A stretch of DNA of 64,000 bases, from assembly GCA_022410635.1 (NCBI GenBank), contig JAJVDF010000210.1, forward strand, positions 306,199-370,198, given 5' to 3'. Shown here piece by piece: positions 22,826 through 34,284 of this stretch (the stretch's first letter is position 1; each line of letters opens with the position of its first letter). A program made the position numbers and the translations under genes. The notes beneath the pieces were generated by a model, which ran no database searches, was not told where the DNA came from, and saw nothing but the letters and a program-made list of their open reading frames with translations. Origin of the DNA: Tretioscincus oriximinensis (Eukaryota; Chordata; Lepidosauria; Squamata; Gymnophthalmidae).

Positions 22826-23184
22826 GGAACAGGTATTTTTTCACCCAGAGGGTCATCGGCCTGTGGAATTTACTTCCTGAAGAGGTAGTGGTAGCTAACA
22901 GCTTGGATAGTTTCAAGACAGGACTAGACAGGTTTATGGACACTAAGGGTATAAATGGATACTAAGATAGTTGCCTGGATGTCGCCTCCGGGATGGAGCA
23001 ACAGGCAGGACTCTTGAAATACCATTTGCAGGGAGTCACGAACAGGAGCAGCATATTTTGCTTTCCTCTGTTCGGACTGCCCAGGTGCATCTGGTGGGCC
23101 TCTGTGTGACACAGAATGCTGGACTCGATGGGCTGTGGCCTGATCCAGTATGGCTCTTCTTATGTTCTTATGTTTATGTTCTTA
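22826..23184 (+). mobile_element. CR1 LINE 3' end, plus strand
   Basis: The plus strand carries the CR1 C-terminal coding words for YFFTQ/HPEGHRPVEFTS-type sequence (TATTTTTTCACCCAGAGGGT), then CCTGAAGAGGTAGTGGTAGC, GGACTAGACAGGTTTATGGA, followed by the 3' untranslated region and a tail of TTCTTATG units (23155-23184). It is a close match to the reverse complement of 5816-6160. The preceding bases (22600-22825) include GGACTGTATATCAGGAAACG, a CR1-like word, but are too diverged to call. Confidence 0.8.
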
Positions 23185-23213
23185 ACAGTTTCAACAAAAT
23201 AGGCAAGAGGCAG

Positions 23214-23350
23214 CTGCTGCTAAGGCCAGTCCTCAAACTGGGTTGGCTAGAGCTACAGGCTAATGGAAGCTGCTTACCCCTCCCTGCATCCGACACAAGG
23301 CTTTGAAACCCGATCTCCCAGATGAGAGACTGTTTCATCAGCGACAGAGC
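23214..23350 (-). repeat. SINE family A, head half
   Basis: GGGTTGGCTAGAGCTACAGG, TAATGGAAGCTGCTTACCCC, CATCCGACACAAGGCTTTGA and CCGATCTCCCAGATGAGAGA are the minus-strand head of the SINE. It directly follows the CR1 tail. Confidence 0.65.
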
Positions 23351-24955
23351 CATGTGAAGATCTGGTTTGAAATATCACATTCGTTGGTTCTGCCCCACAC
23401 TTCATTGAATTTTATAACATTCAGTAAAGAAGCTGGGTCTTGAAATGTTTTGTTTCCTGCGACACATTCCTCACATAAGGCCTTCCATAGTCCGAATGTG
23501 ATGAAAGCTTTCTGTGGGGCAGATTATATAACAATATCACCTAGAATGTGGCTCTGGCAGTCTTGCAGATATTTTTTCCCCTTTAATCTAAAAACAAAAA
23601 GAAACATTTTTTTTCAATTTTCCTACTGTTTTTGCCATTTTTTTTAAAAAAAATCTTAATTGAACTGTCATCAAATACTGTTGTAATAGCAAGTTAGTAC
23701 ATCACACAGATGCCCAACAGACATCCAGATGATACGTTATTATAAAATTCACATGATGTGGAATTATTATTCCTCATTCTTATCAACAAAAGGAGAAGAA
23801 CCTCTATAAGAATGAACCAATGTTTTCCTCATAAATGGAATTGTGTTTTTAACACTATTCTGAGCCTGGGCTTTTAATACTTGGAAAAAATTGAAATGTC
23901 TGGGCAAGTCCAAGTTTTCCAGACCTCTTATTTAAACTTCTCCAAGCTAGTTAGTATTCATGAAGCTTTTAAACCTGCTTTTTAAATTATGCATTTTTAC
24001 AACAGTGATTAAATTTTTATGGCTCGTTTCCTTTCCGCTAACTTAAGGTATAAGGTATATGCCTGCTGAGCACGAGGAAGATTAGTCCAAAGACTTGATC
24101 AAACTACAGTGATGCAAGCCAGCAAAATGCCACTAAAATGAACATTTGCTTTAAGGGAGGGGGAATGAAGGAACAGGAGTTAAATTTGCCTATAAAATAA
24201 ATTTCAGTGGGCCTCTATTAATATCACTGATTACATAGTGAGTTACACACTTATTATTTATGCTCATATCCCAAGACCTTTCTAGACTAAACTTTATTTG
24301 GAATTGAGCCACACCATCCACACAGTAGTATGGACCTGGCAGGCCCCAGGCCTCTATATCCACATTTGATGTATGTTATTATAGGAGTTAGTTTAAGGTT
24401 GGTGTACTCCTAAGTATTCTCCTTTGGTCTGTTCAGAATGCCAGCTGTTTACACAGAGGTCACAGCACCCAGGATGACCTCCTCCACATTCTGAGCCCCT
24501 GGTCACTCCCTCACCACCATCACCAAACATCCCCACTGAGACCCCATTTGCCTACCTCAGCATGAATTAAATACCTAAGTTTGACTTTGAAAGTACCATG
24601 AGTTGGAAAAACAAATCTCCTGTCCCAGCTTGTGTTGTCAACATGACACACAGAGAAGGGAGGGGTTTTTCATGCTTCTGACAATGTGAAAGCCAAAATT
24701 AATTCTTTGAAAGTGGTGCTGTGGATAAAAGTAGGTGGGAAAGCCCAGTTTATAATCCTTCCAAATCCTCCACCACCTGGTGAAAAAGTCACATCCACAC
24801 CCCCTTTACTTTGCCTGTGCAGGCTGCTTTTTGCTTTATCTTGAGTTTTCAGCCCGTTTCTTCATCTGTCCAGGTTATTGTGTGAGGTGACAGTAAGTGG
24901 GTCCTTCCCCTGATGTTGTAGTTCAAATCTTTTCAGATTCCGATACCATTTCTAA
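23351..24955. other. No gene recognised
   Basis: AT-rich intergenic DNA without a long frame or identified repeat. Confidence 0.4.
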
Positions 24956-24957
24956 TA

Positions 24958-25246
24958 TCCTGTTTCCCCGAAAATAAGACGGCCCTGAAAATAAGACGTA
25001 GTAGTGGTTTTGCTGAATTGCTAAATATAAGAACCCCCACACCCCCGAGTAAAACATAAGAACATTTTTGTTTGTAATGCGCTCCCCTTGGTGGCCGGAA
25101 GCTACAATACCATTCTTTTTTTTGTTCAACAATAAATGTGAATTCTTCTTCATGGAAAAATAAGATGTTACCTGAAAATAAGATGTAGTGCATCTTTGGG
25201 AGCAAAAACTAATATAAGACGCTGTCATATTTTCGAGGAAACATGG
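24958..25246. mobile_element. Tc1/mariner-type MITE, 289 bp
   Basis: Left end TCCTGTTTCCCCGAAAATAA and right end ATTTTCGAGGAAACATGG are inverted repeats, and the element is flanked by TA on both sides (24956-24957, 25247-25248). AAAATAAGA occurs several more times inside, including direct copies near the left end. Elements with this CCCCGAAAATAAGAC terminus are common in reptile genomes. The two minus frames across it (187 and 90 codons) run over both element and flank and have no recognised domain. Confidence 0.75.
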
Positions 25247-25419
25247 TAACTGCAATGATTGCAAACTACAGTTCTTGAATGTATCACTTCTTTGTAAAAT
25301 CGCAATGGGTCTTCTCATATCTTTGGACAAGCTAGAATATGTGCTCCCTTTTTCACAGTAAAATTTTTCGAAACAGGTCTTGCCCTCCACTGTTTTGCTC
25401 CATCTGCATAGGACACTTA

Positions 25420-25535
25420 GTCCAGAAATTCTCGCGAGGGGGGCTTGTACCACTCTGGAGATTAACAAGAGTAAGGTAGGTACCATGGGCTTTTGTAAAC
25501 AAGTCTACTTCAGATGTGTTGAATAGTGTATCATC
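25420..25535 (-). mobile_element. Penelope-like terminal repeat, diverged
   Basis: TCCAGAAATTCTCGCGAGGG, GAGATTAACAAGAGTAAGGT and AAACAAGTCTACTTCAGATG are minus-strand family words. The core is CTGAAGTAGACTTGTTTAC, which has lost three bases of the CTGAAGA word. The cleavage-site word is also altered. Confidence 0.45.
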
Positions 25536-26680
25536 TAAATCAAGGAGAGCTTGACCTGGATTGTCAGTAGACCTGATCAAACAGATCTACCTGCAGAGCA
25601 ACAAACCTGATTTAGAATACGGAAGGACACCGCAAGCAAACATCTACATACTGGATTACTGAGCTATCCATTTCCCAGCCTTTTGCAGAGTTTTTTTAAC
25701 AGGTTTGCTTATGGTTTAGAAACCTATAAGGGCACTTATCTTTCTATTCTAATGTTAACAGGGAAATGCTTTAGTTACTAGCCATCAGAGAACCCCAAAA
25801 TTGTGGAATCTTTGGAAGCAACACAGAGGCTGTTCTGAATGTTGAAGACTTTTCCAGCTCATCGGGGGAATCCCACTTCCATAACAACTCTAATTTAGTC
25901 TGATCCTTTCAAACCAATCCAATAAGTACAGAAATAGCCTAAAGTTTCCAAATTTAGTCTTCCTAGACATTTTGAATTGAACAAGGTTGTAGATTATAAA
26001 TTATGAGTAATAAGTTATGTATTTTGTTAAAAGGCAGGTCTTTACCACATTCAACAAAAATGATTTAGTGGGATAGATTTAGAAGTATGTCTATAATTGT
26101 TTTTCACGGATGCATGTTGCTACTGAAATCCAATTTTCATACTTTCAACGACAGTGCTAAGCAATATGGAAGGAGATTCATCATGTCAGCTCTTTGGAAC
26201 ATGCCACAAAGCCTGGTGAGTTAAATGTTGAGGAGTGAAATCTATTCAGTTATATTGTTGTGTCAATGCAGGACAAATGAGCTATGCTAATGTAGCTGAA
26301 TGAAAATCTGATTGTTTTGACAGCAAATAACGCTACTGAAGAATGAAGTGAAACAATATCTCTGCTCATAATTTAACTACCCAGTGATGGTGCTGGCCCA
26401 TCTGCTCCCAGGCATTAATGTGCTATTCTGACCTCAAAGCAACTGTTTTTATACCTCCGAATGGAACAATAGAAAAGAATTAGGATCTTGCTAAGTATGT
26501 CTTGAAGTCAGATCATTTTCATTGTGGGCTTTCATAGGAGCTCAGGCTGGTGCATACAATTTTCCTTCCCTCCTTTTTTTAAANTTTTTTTTTTGCAGCA
26601 ATCCTATGAAGTAGGAGGAAGACAGGGACTCCACTATACTGAATCTCAAGAGAGGCAAATACACATCTACCTAAGAGTTT
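25536..26680. other. No gene recognised
   Basis: Intergenic DNA; no long frame and no repeat match. Confidence 0.4.
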
Positions 26681-26683
26681 AGG

Positions 26684-26800
26684 TAGACTGACCAGATGAC
26701 CACTTTTGGAGGAGGAAAACCCCAGTTTTGGGGTGTCTACCCCACCCTCCCGGGAGGTGGGCGATTTTCCCATCTTTTGCTGACAAAAAGTACAAAACCT
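26684..26800. mobile_element. Palindromic hAT MITE, truncated copy
   Basis: TAGACTGACCAGATGACCAC, TGGAGGAGGAAAACCCC and TTTTGGGGTGTCTACC correspond to the left half of the family at 11489, 53669 and 55063. The right half is missing, so no target duplication can be seen. The overlapping 112-codon minus frame is not a gene. Confidence 0.55.
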
Positions 26801-27164
26801 TTTTAAAATGAATTTAAAATTCATTGCACCAACACTAGGGGGCTCTGGCAACTGGGGCCAACTCCTGAAGGCACCTTCCCCTCTGTAAAAAATAAAAAAT
26901 GCAAATTTCTTGCACACTTTGAAAAATTCTCAAGCACTTCAAAAATTCTCATGCAGTTTGAAAAATTTTCAGGTGCTTCACAGATTTCTCAGGTGACGAT
27001 TTCAGAGGTGGTGATTTGCATATTCATNAATATGCAATTTTGCATGACTATNAATTGCCCCAGTCTGGGCCTCAGAAAATCTGATCAGTCTAAGTTTAAG
27101 AAAATGATTTTGACTGCACTTATTGTGTAAATTCCCATGTTTCTTTTGCCAATGGAACATAAAT

Positions 27165-27345
27165 GATTCATTTATTTGTATTTCTATATTACCCTTTACC
27201 TGAAATTCTCAGGGCAGTTAACAATAAAATGGAATTAACATATGAAAAACAACCGTACTGGAAAGCAGGGAGAGCTGTTTTTTTCAGACAAAGGCCAGGT
27301 TAAAGAGGTGTGTCTTTAGTAATTTTAGTGATTAGCGGGAGTTTA
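27165..27345 (-). mobile_element. L2-clade LINE 3' end fragment
   Basis: CATTTATTTGTATTTCTATA, CTCAGGGCAGTTAACAATAA and CAGACAAAGGCCAGGTTAAA match the L2 3' terminus on the minus strand (compare 38740-38910). Confidence 0.7.
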
Positions 27346-29118
27346 GACATCCAAAAAGTGATACACTGGGAGACCAAGGGAGATTCAACCATTGGACAGC
27401 AGTGCAGTGGGAGGGAGGGGCACACAGGGACAACACCACACGTGTGGAACTGCAGAATTCACAAACCTCATACATACCTTGTGCGAATTCCCTGCCCACC
27501 GGGTACTGGAATTCACTTAGGCTTTTTGCACATGCACAAAAGCATCACAGACACCCCAGCTCTTTAAATGTAGGTAAACCCATCGGGCAAGCTGTCACCA
27601 TAGCCATTCCATCACTGCACCCAGAAGATGAAATCAAATCAGTTGAATTCTTGAATCCAGATGTATATCGGCTGATTATGAGGTGATTGCTCCACCATTC
27701 ACAAGAATGGCACAGTGACATGAGGACTGGACAGTGACCTTACTTGTTCACCAGGATCTTCTGTTGCAGATCTGGGGACTCCATCAATGTAAAATCTCCA
27801 CCTTTGCAGTAATGTCACCATTTGCATGGATGTGTGGTCGAGCTTTTCGGTGACCACATATGCATGTCACATTAGTCAAGATGGTGCTGTGCTGTAAATC
27901 GCACTTCATTGGGGAAAAGCATTATGAAAGCTGTTTTTTAAAGTTCAAAATACCTTTTGTTCATGCTTTCTTTCCACTAGCGTAGAAAGTGTGTAGTAAC
28001 CACTATATGAATACACTCTTTATGATTAAAGCTGCCATCAATCATCCTCTAAGTCTTAGTAACTCTAAGGAACAAAATGCTTGTTCAGAAACAAAATCCA
28101 CATGTTCTGTTCAATATTCAGTTCCGTTAAACAGCTGTTTGTATTGTTTGACGGTACTCAAACACAAAACCAATTGATTTTGTGGGACTCAAATGCAAAA
28201 TCTTTTTATTTTCTGGGTATCCATTTAGTCAAATCAATGAGTTTTGTGTTTGAGTTTTGAACAGTGACAAAAAGCCCAATTTTAGGGGGAGAAACCCACT
28301 GCATGTAGAACCTGTTCAGTTATGTAGTTCGTGCTCATAGTTGGTTTGATTCATTTGAATTCCAAACATGTGAATTAGCGCATGTTCGGTACAACACGAA
28401 AATATGCAAGCATGAATTGCTTGAATGAATTTTCAAATGTGAATCAAAATGTATATTTTTAGACAGACTTGAAGATGGAATTTAAATAATAGCAAAATAA
28501 GAAGTTTTAAAAATACATTACTTATACATCTTATTCTGATATCATGTATTAAATATTTCAATACACATATTTGGAACTGAAGAATAGATTGATTATAACA
28601 GCTAAATGGGAAATATAATGGATAAAAGTCCACTAGAATACAATATCAAATTCACCAAATATTTCTTGCCCAATGTGATATATTAGCCCTTCAACCTTCT
28701 TTAGCATATGGGACCTTTTCTTTTTGGAACACAATAAATTTATTTTACTGCCAATGTATTAGCTTCTCAAATGGCCAGCATGAAAAACACTGGACAGCTT
28801 GAGTAATGATTGGCTTAAACCCTGTGGATAACAGTTGAGATTCACTGTGGTTAATAGAGTGTGTAGGATAGCAACAAACATTCAATTTCCAGTGAAAGGC
28901 CAAATCTGATGTTTTCTTCAGCTGCTATGTGTCCTAAATTGTTTTGCCAGGACAGAAACACATAGCTTCATATTTTTAAAATCTATTTTACAGTATCAGA
29001 CTTTAGACTACAACTGCATGGCCAATAAACACTGTTCCTTGAATATCTATAAGATACAGAAGTCAAATGCAGCTAACCACTCTTGATCTATCCTAGCTAT
29101 AGTATGGGAGAAATAACT
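27346..29118. other. No gene recognised; one inverted repeat
   Basis: Short plus frames at 27310-27686 have no recognisable domain. An inverted repeat of about 25 bp sits at 28156-28258 (ACTCAAACACAAAACC against GTTTTGTGTTTGAGT, spacer near 50 bases), probably a small fold-back element. Confidence 0.4.
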
Positions 29119-29119
29119 T

Positions 29120-29290
29120 TAAGAAGAAGAAGAACTGGCTTTTTATACTCTGCTTTTCTTCCCCGAAGGAACTCAAAGCAGCTTACAAGGGTATTTTCAC
29201 CCAAAGGCTTGCATTCTATATTCCCCACCAAGCTGTGGTGATTCCCATTTATTTAGTTGCCGTCAGTTGCATTTCTTTTGCAATTCTTGC
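29120..29290 (-). repeat. SINE family A, tail half
   Basis: AAGAAGAAGAAGAACTGGCT, CCCCGAAGGAACTCAAAGCA, TTCACCCAAAGGCTTGC and GCAATTCTTGCTTTCGAATA are minus-strand family A words with the AAG tail at the left. The head is absent. Confidence 0.65.
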
Positions 29291-29439
29291 TTTCGAATAA
29301 GGGTAGACTGTGACCCAGTTAAACTGCTGGAAACGGAAGAAGAAATATTACGGGGTGATTTCTTCCAATCCCACCAGATCAAAACTAGCTGACTTCCAAA
29401 GCAATTTCCAGTCTGATGTAACACTGACATGGATGGAAA

Positions 29440-29760
29440 CATCAAAGTGGTGACCCAGAAGGTCAGTGTCCTGTAGAATTGACTTCCAGAAGAGCTGGTG
29501 GTAGCTGACAGTCTGGGCAGCCTTAAGAGAGGTATAAACAGCCACTAGTATGGATGTCTTGATACTGCCTCCAATCTGGAGCCACAGCCATTATTCCTGA
29601 AATANAATTTGAAGAGCATCAAGAACAGGTGAAGATTTTGCCATCTTCTATTCCAGACTGCCCAGGTGCAATTGGTGGGCCACTGTGTGAGATAGAATGT
29701 TGGACTAGGTGGGCTCCAGCCTGATTCAGCAGGGCTCCTCTGAAGTTTTTATGGTGGATT
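29440..29760 (+). mobile_element. CR1 LINE 3' end, older copy
   Basis: GTGACCCAGAAGGTCAGTGT, GGTAGCTGACAGTCTGGGCA, CAGACTGCCCAGGTGCAATT, GGTGGGCCACTGTGTGAGAT and GCCTGATTCAGCAGGGCTCC follow the same order as 22840-23165. It is more diverged than that copy and lacks the TTCTTATG tail. Confidence 0.7.
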
Positions 29761-29871
29761 TTTTGTTCTCCATTTGTGAGGACTTTGGAAGCAGATAGGA
29801 TCTTATGTGTAACTATTATGTCTGCTAACTCTACAGTGGACCCCAATGCTTCTTCTCACTAGTTGGGATGA

Positions 29872-30105
29872 CGACTCAGAGGCACGGCAGTGCAGAGGTT
29901 AAAAGATCTTTCAACAGAGAGCTCAGAGTTTGAGGTCTCATGTGTCTGCCATGGAGTGGAATGAGCTTCCACTCCTGGTCTGAGCTTCCGAGAACCTAGN
30001 TGTTTGAAAGCAGGAATTTGCAATGTGGTGGGAAAGATAGGTATAAATCACTCTTTGGATGAGAAGAACAGGGTATAAGAAGCCAATTCCTCCTTTTCGT
30101 CCTCT
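29872..30105 (+). repeat. Diverged tRNA-derived SINE
   Basis: GAGGCACGGCAGTGCAGAGG opens a tRNA-like head. A B-box-like TTTGAGGTCTC follows, then TGTTTGAAAGCAGGAATTTG, GAGAAGAACAGGGTATAAGA and a CT-rich tail (30085-30122), the shared SINE 3' end. Confidence 0.55.
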
Positions 30106-30316
30106 TCTTTTTCCTTTTTCTACTATACTGAACACCATTACAGAAGTACATATAGAGGGGGCAACAAGAAAAACTTTATGCTTTCTAACCTACTTCAAAT
30201 ATAACCTAGAAGGGATGTAGTTGGAAGAAACCTGCAATTTCTATCAGTCAGTAACAGCACTGGTGATGTATGATTATTTAGAATTGGATCAGAAAGTATA
30301 AACTGTATGTTCACAG

Positions 30317-30605
30317 GCACGGATAGCTCAGTCGCTTAGGAATCCGNCTCTCGCCTGGGAGATGGGGTTTCGAAGCCCTGTGTCGGACGTGGGGAGGGGT
30401 AAGCACTTTCCACTAGCCTGTAGCTCTAGCCAACCCAGCTATTCGAAAGCATGAATTGAAAGAAATTGCAACNAATGCAAGTAGATACATGGGAACCACC
30501 AGAGCCNCGTGGGGAAGATAGAATGTAAGCCTTCGGCCAAAATACCCTTGTAAGCCGCTTTGAGTCCCTTTGAAAGGTGAGAATGTTACCTAACATTCTA
30601 AAACA
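30317..30605 (+). repeat. SINE family A, near full length
   Basis: The head carries an A-box-like TAGCTCAGTCG (30324-30334) and a B-box-like GGTTTCGAAGCC (30366-30377), with tRNA-like spacing, so it derives from a tRNA transcribed by RNA polymerase III. The body continues with TAGCTCTAGCCAACCCAGCT, AAGTAGATACATGGGAACCA and CCTTCGGCCAAAATACCCTT, then GCTTTGAGTCCCTTTGAAAG. The TTC tail is missing here. It is nearly colinear with 63528-63815. Confidence 0.75.
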
Positions 30606-31077
30606 AAGAATTCTTGTTCCTGGCCCACACAAAGTTCTCCTGCTGGTNTGGTAGGATCATCATAATGCCTCCGCCACAAAAAAGGATGGAGCTTTTGCTC
30701 CTAGGGTCCATCCAGGGAAAAGCTCTTTTGTAGTAAAATAATAAATTGCTGATGTTTTCCAACATCAGCCCGAAATAACTGCTGCTTCCATAGGAAGCTG
30801 CCATCACGGGACTTCCGGTACCATGAGAAGATGCCAGGCAGGACTGCAGAATCGCAACTCGCTGACATGCACGGTGCTGGCTTTCTTGTCCCTTCCCCAT
30901 GTCAGCTTGCCAAGCATTTGGGAAGTGATTATGAATGGAGGGGCAATTGAGTTATTTCAGATGTAAACCCTATTTCAGGTTTTACCCTGTAGTATGGAGG
31001 AGACCCCTATCTATCATAGATCTCATAGCAGACTCATAGCCAAACCTTGGTGTGGGTGGAATAGGGTTCAAACACTC
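30606..31077. other. No gene recognised
   Basis: Intergenic DNA between a SINE and the solo LTR. A 100-codon minus frame (30598-30900) with an ambiguous base has no recognisable content. Confidence 0.4.
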
Positions 31078-31779
31078 TGTGGCGACCTCTACCTATAGGG
31101 CCCAGGTACACTGACCCTCAAGGCTAAAGGCGCCACAATATATCATCTGGGATCCAGCAAGCACCCACAACCTGCTTGTACTCTCAGCATCTTTACGCTT
31201 TTAACAAGGCTCTTTAAGATGTATAAAAGGACTTTATTTCTGTCCCTCCAGTTGCTTTAACATTTAATGGTATGTGAGGAAGGAAATCAAAAAGACTGTT
31301 TAAAAGATAAACAAACAAGAAAGTTTATTGTTACAACAGTGGATGGCTTGGCATAGGGAAAAAGAAAACCAGTTAGAGCTTTTCCACTCTAACCAGAACG
31401 CACACAGAGTGAAACATTGAATCTGTTACTTCTTAAAGTCATATGCACCAATAACTTCAAGTAAGCCAATGCCTAGTCACTACTACAGCCCTTCCAGGCT
31501 TCCATACACACTGTAGCCCCAACCCTGAGATGCTGACTGATAGTGGACCCCCTGTAGACTTGTTTGTAACATCATGTGACCTCATCAGAAAGGCCCATAG
31601 CCCTGGTCAGTCTCCTTTTGATACTCAAGGCCCTATTGACTGTCTCCTCCAGCCTCCCCCCCTCCCAACCAGGGAATGAGAAAGCCANGCCCCTNNCCAG
31701 GCCTNCNCTTCCCCCCTCCCTCTGGGATATCAAAGTGAATAAAAAGAAATACAAACCTTTAAATTAGGTAAACGCCACA
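31078..31779 (-). mobile_element. Solo LTR, 702 bp, minus strand
   Basis: On the minus strand it starts TGTGGCGTTTACC and ends GGTCGCCACA, so it has TG...CA ends within a 7-bp inverted repeat. It aligns end to end with the LTR at 55020-56515 once that copy's two insertions are removed. AATAAA lies at 31324-31329 on the minus strand, with a decayed TATA box (TATCAAA) near 31617. Flanks are CACTC (31073-31077) and CACTG (31780-31784), a 5-bp duplication with one mismatch. No internal retroviral or gypsy coding sequence adjoins it, so it is a solo LTR. Two 60-codon frames inside are spurious. ERV and gypsy origin cannot be told apart here. Confidence 0.8.
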
Positions 31780-32060
31780 CACTGGAAAAGGACAGTGAGA
31801 TGGGAGATGGTGGAAACCACAGGAGGTGCCCACTTGAGTGATAAAAGGCTGTGAAGGGGAAAAAAGCAATGGATGGGGGCTTCCTGGGGGTGGGCTTCAC
31901 CACCTCAGGACACCTCAGGTATGGGGTGGCACTGGCAATTCAGGGGGGCAGGATGGATATAGTAGGACCATTCTAGTAGCCACAAGGGTGGAAAGGTCTT
32001 TAATAATAATGGACAAAGATTAATTTCAACTGTTCCATCTTGCAAGTGCATGATAATATA

Positions 32061-32151
32061 CTGCTCAAAATAATTAAGGGAACACTTTAACACAGTGTAT
32101 GTTACACTTTAACAGTGTATGCTAAAGTGTCCCCTTAATTGTTTTGNGTAG
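32061..32151. mobile_element. Mariner-type MITE, 91 bp
   Basis: CTGCTCAAAATAATTAAGGG and CCCTTAATTGTTTTGNGTAG are terminal inverted repeats, with TA on both sides (32059-32060, 32152-32153). The CTGCTCAAAAAAATAAAGGG-type end is widespread in vertebrate mariner MITEs. The interior holds a short direct repeat of ACACTTTAACA...GTGTATG. Confidence 0.75.
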
Positions 32152-32153
32152 TA

Positions 32154-33475
32154 TAGATCACTTTCCCATACTGCAAGCCTAACAATGAAGAAATTTTTTG
32201 GGAGAGGATGATTTTAATCCAACAAGATCAGTGGATAAATAAGGAGAAAAATTATCTCTAGTTGATCTTGATACAGATTTTAAATCTCTCAACGTATCAA
32301 GAAAGAAATAGAGCAAAGTTATTTGACTGTTTCCTTCCAGAAAAAAGACTCTTTGTAGAAGATAGTATCCTAAGTACAAAAGAAAAGAAGGAATAGAGGA
32401 AAATTTCACAGCACTGTTTAAACTCAAAACTGCAAACTGGTGCATGGAATAAATGAATTAATTAATTAAAATGAAAGTGAAGAGGTGAGCAGATGCCTGT
32501 TCTACAATCCTTTCATATATAATCAATGTAAAAATAAAAGGGGAAAAATCCTTTAGGGCGAAAAATTGTTATTATCCCATCTAAATAGGCATTTATGAAG
32601 ATTAAATAGCTGTTTCTCAAATCTGCAAGATAAATCCAGTGACAGGTTATTTAATATCACCAACCAAGAAAACTGCAGCATACCACTTCTTGTGTTACAT
32701 GAAATGTTTTTTAGAAAACTGTTTTACTTGATGTCTTTTGAAAGTTTACTAAAGTCTGAGCCAGNTGGACCATCCAAATCATGTCGCCTTACAAATGGTC
32801 CCATCACTTTTAGCTGTCAAATATTCTTTTGAANCAGGCAGCGTAAAGAGGACTGTGTCGGATAATGAAGTTAATACAGGGAAATATGTTCCTTATTTAG
32901 CTAATCAAGGAGGCGAAGGAGGCTAGAAAGCTTCATAGCAAATGCTCACGGCATTGCAACTTTTATTTGCATGACCANTTAAGTTTAATCAGAAACTAAA
33001 TCAGCTGAAATTCTTCCTATTAATCTCATTTGTTCCAAACTTTCACCAATCTGCCCATCTGTTCTGTTGCAGCCTGGATATTTTTTTACCTTCCAATCAT
33101 TACCTGCAGAAAATAAAACAAGGAGACATATTTCAATGATGGAGTATGTGGTTACTGATACATGGATGTTGTTGACCGCAAANTGAACCTTCTCAGAAGT
33201 GGCTTTCCCTTCCATGGGTTTTGTTGCCAAAAAATCTCACCTGACAAATAACCTAACATTTTCAGATGCCAAGCAAATCCCTCCTTCTCCTCTAGGCAGA
33301 ACATAACAATTAGTGCACCAACTGCTCTTGTATAGAAGTAGATTTTATTGTTTCCAAAGCATGGGTGTTAGATCTGATTTCTATATGCTGTGGCTGCTTT
33401 CANCCACTGGAGTAGAAGTGAACTAGCTTGAAATAAAATGGATTACTAAGACTATGCAAACAGGGCCTAAAACAG
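32154..33475. other. No gene recognised
   Basis: AT-rich intergenic DNA. No frame or repeat could be assigned. Confidence 0.4.
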
Positions 33476-33477
33476 CT

Positions 33478-33690
33478 GCTGTCTCGTTCGAATGAGGAGC
33501 CCCAGAAGCCACTGCTGCGCTTTTCTAACTACAATCCCCAGATCTCCCTGGGACCCTGCTTACTGTTCCCAGATAGTCCAATGAAATCTTTACAATTTGC
33601 TTCAAGCAGCTCTGAAGGGATACTTCTTTGGAGCGTTAAAATGGAGGCCCTGTCCACATGGAACCTTATTCTGGGTAACGTCTGGGAGGC
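33478..33690 (+). mobile_element. CATGACGAGCCCC-family element plus a related end
   Basis: GAATGAGGAGCCCCAGAAGC, CACTGCTGCGCTTTTC, CTACAATCCCCAG and CCAATGAAATCTTTACA match the family. The right end GGCCCTGTCCACATGGAACC is followed by TTATTCTGGGTAACGTCTGG, a word also found in the arms of the fold-back element at 19.7 kb, which suggests shared termini. Confidence 0.5.
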
Positions 33691-33896
33691 CTGAGGAAAT
33701 CGCAAGATATAAGGAAGCTGTTAACTACATTCTAAAGATGAGAAATAGAATGCAGGAAATAGAACATGGGGTTTGGGGCTTATTGTCAGGGAAAAGATAG
33801 CATGAGCTTTCACTGACAAATATACTTTAGTACATGAAGGACTATTCTTTGTTCATTGGTGTTTTCTTTTAAACATTGGGCTACTCAGATAAACAG

Positions 33897-34284
33897 TACA
33901 CGAAGAAGAAGGAGAAAGGAGAAGGAGGAGGAGAATAAGGAGAATAAGGAGAATAAGGAGAANNNNNNNNNNNNNNNNNNNNNNNNNNNNNNNNNNNNNN
34001 NNNNNNNNNNNNNNNNNNNNNNNNNNNNNNNNNNNNNNNNNNNNNNNNNNNNNNNNNNNNNNNNNNNNNNNNNNNNNNNNNNNNNNNNNNNNNNNNNNNN
34101 NNNNNNNNNNNNNNNNNNNNNNNNNNNNNNNNNNNNNNNNNNNNNNNNNNNNNNNNNNNNNNNNNNNNNNNNNNNNNNNNNNNNNNNNNNAAGAAGAAGA
34201 AGAAGAAGAAGAAGAAGAAGAAGAAGAAGAAGAAGAAGAAGAAGAAGAAGAAGAAGAAGAAGAAGAAGAAGAAGAAGAAGAAGA
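33897..34284 (+). repeat. AAG/GGAGAATAA microsatellite with a 228-base assembly gap
   Basis: Left of the gap are GGAGAATAA-type units; right of it is a pure AAG run of about 94 bases (34191-34284). Bases 33963-34190 are N. The AAG run is the 3' tail of the minus-strand SINE that follows. Translated frames across it are artefacts. Confidence 0.9.

Noticed and set aside
24923..25486. 187-codon minus frame
   Set aside because: It runs from a Penelope-like fragment through unique sequence and across a mariner MITE, so it cannot be a single gene.
30317..30380. tRNA gene candidate (A- and B-box-like words)
   Set aside because: It is the head of a SINE repeated elsewhere in the window, lacks a full cloverleaf, and is followed by the SINE body.
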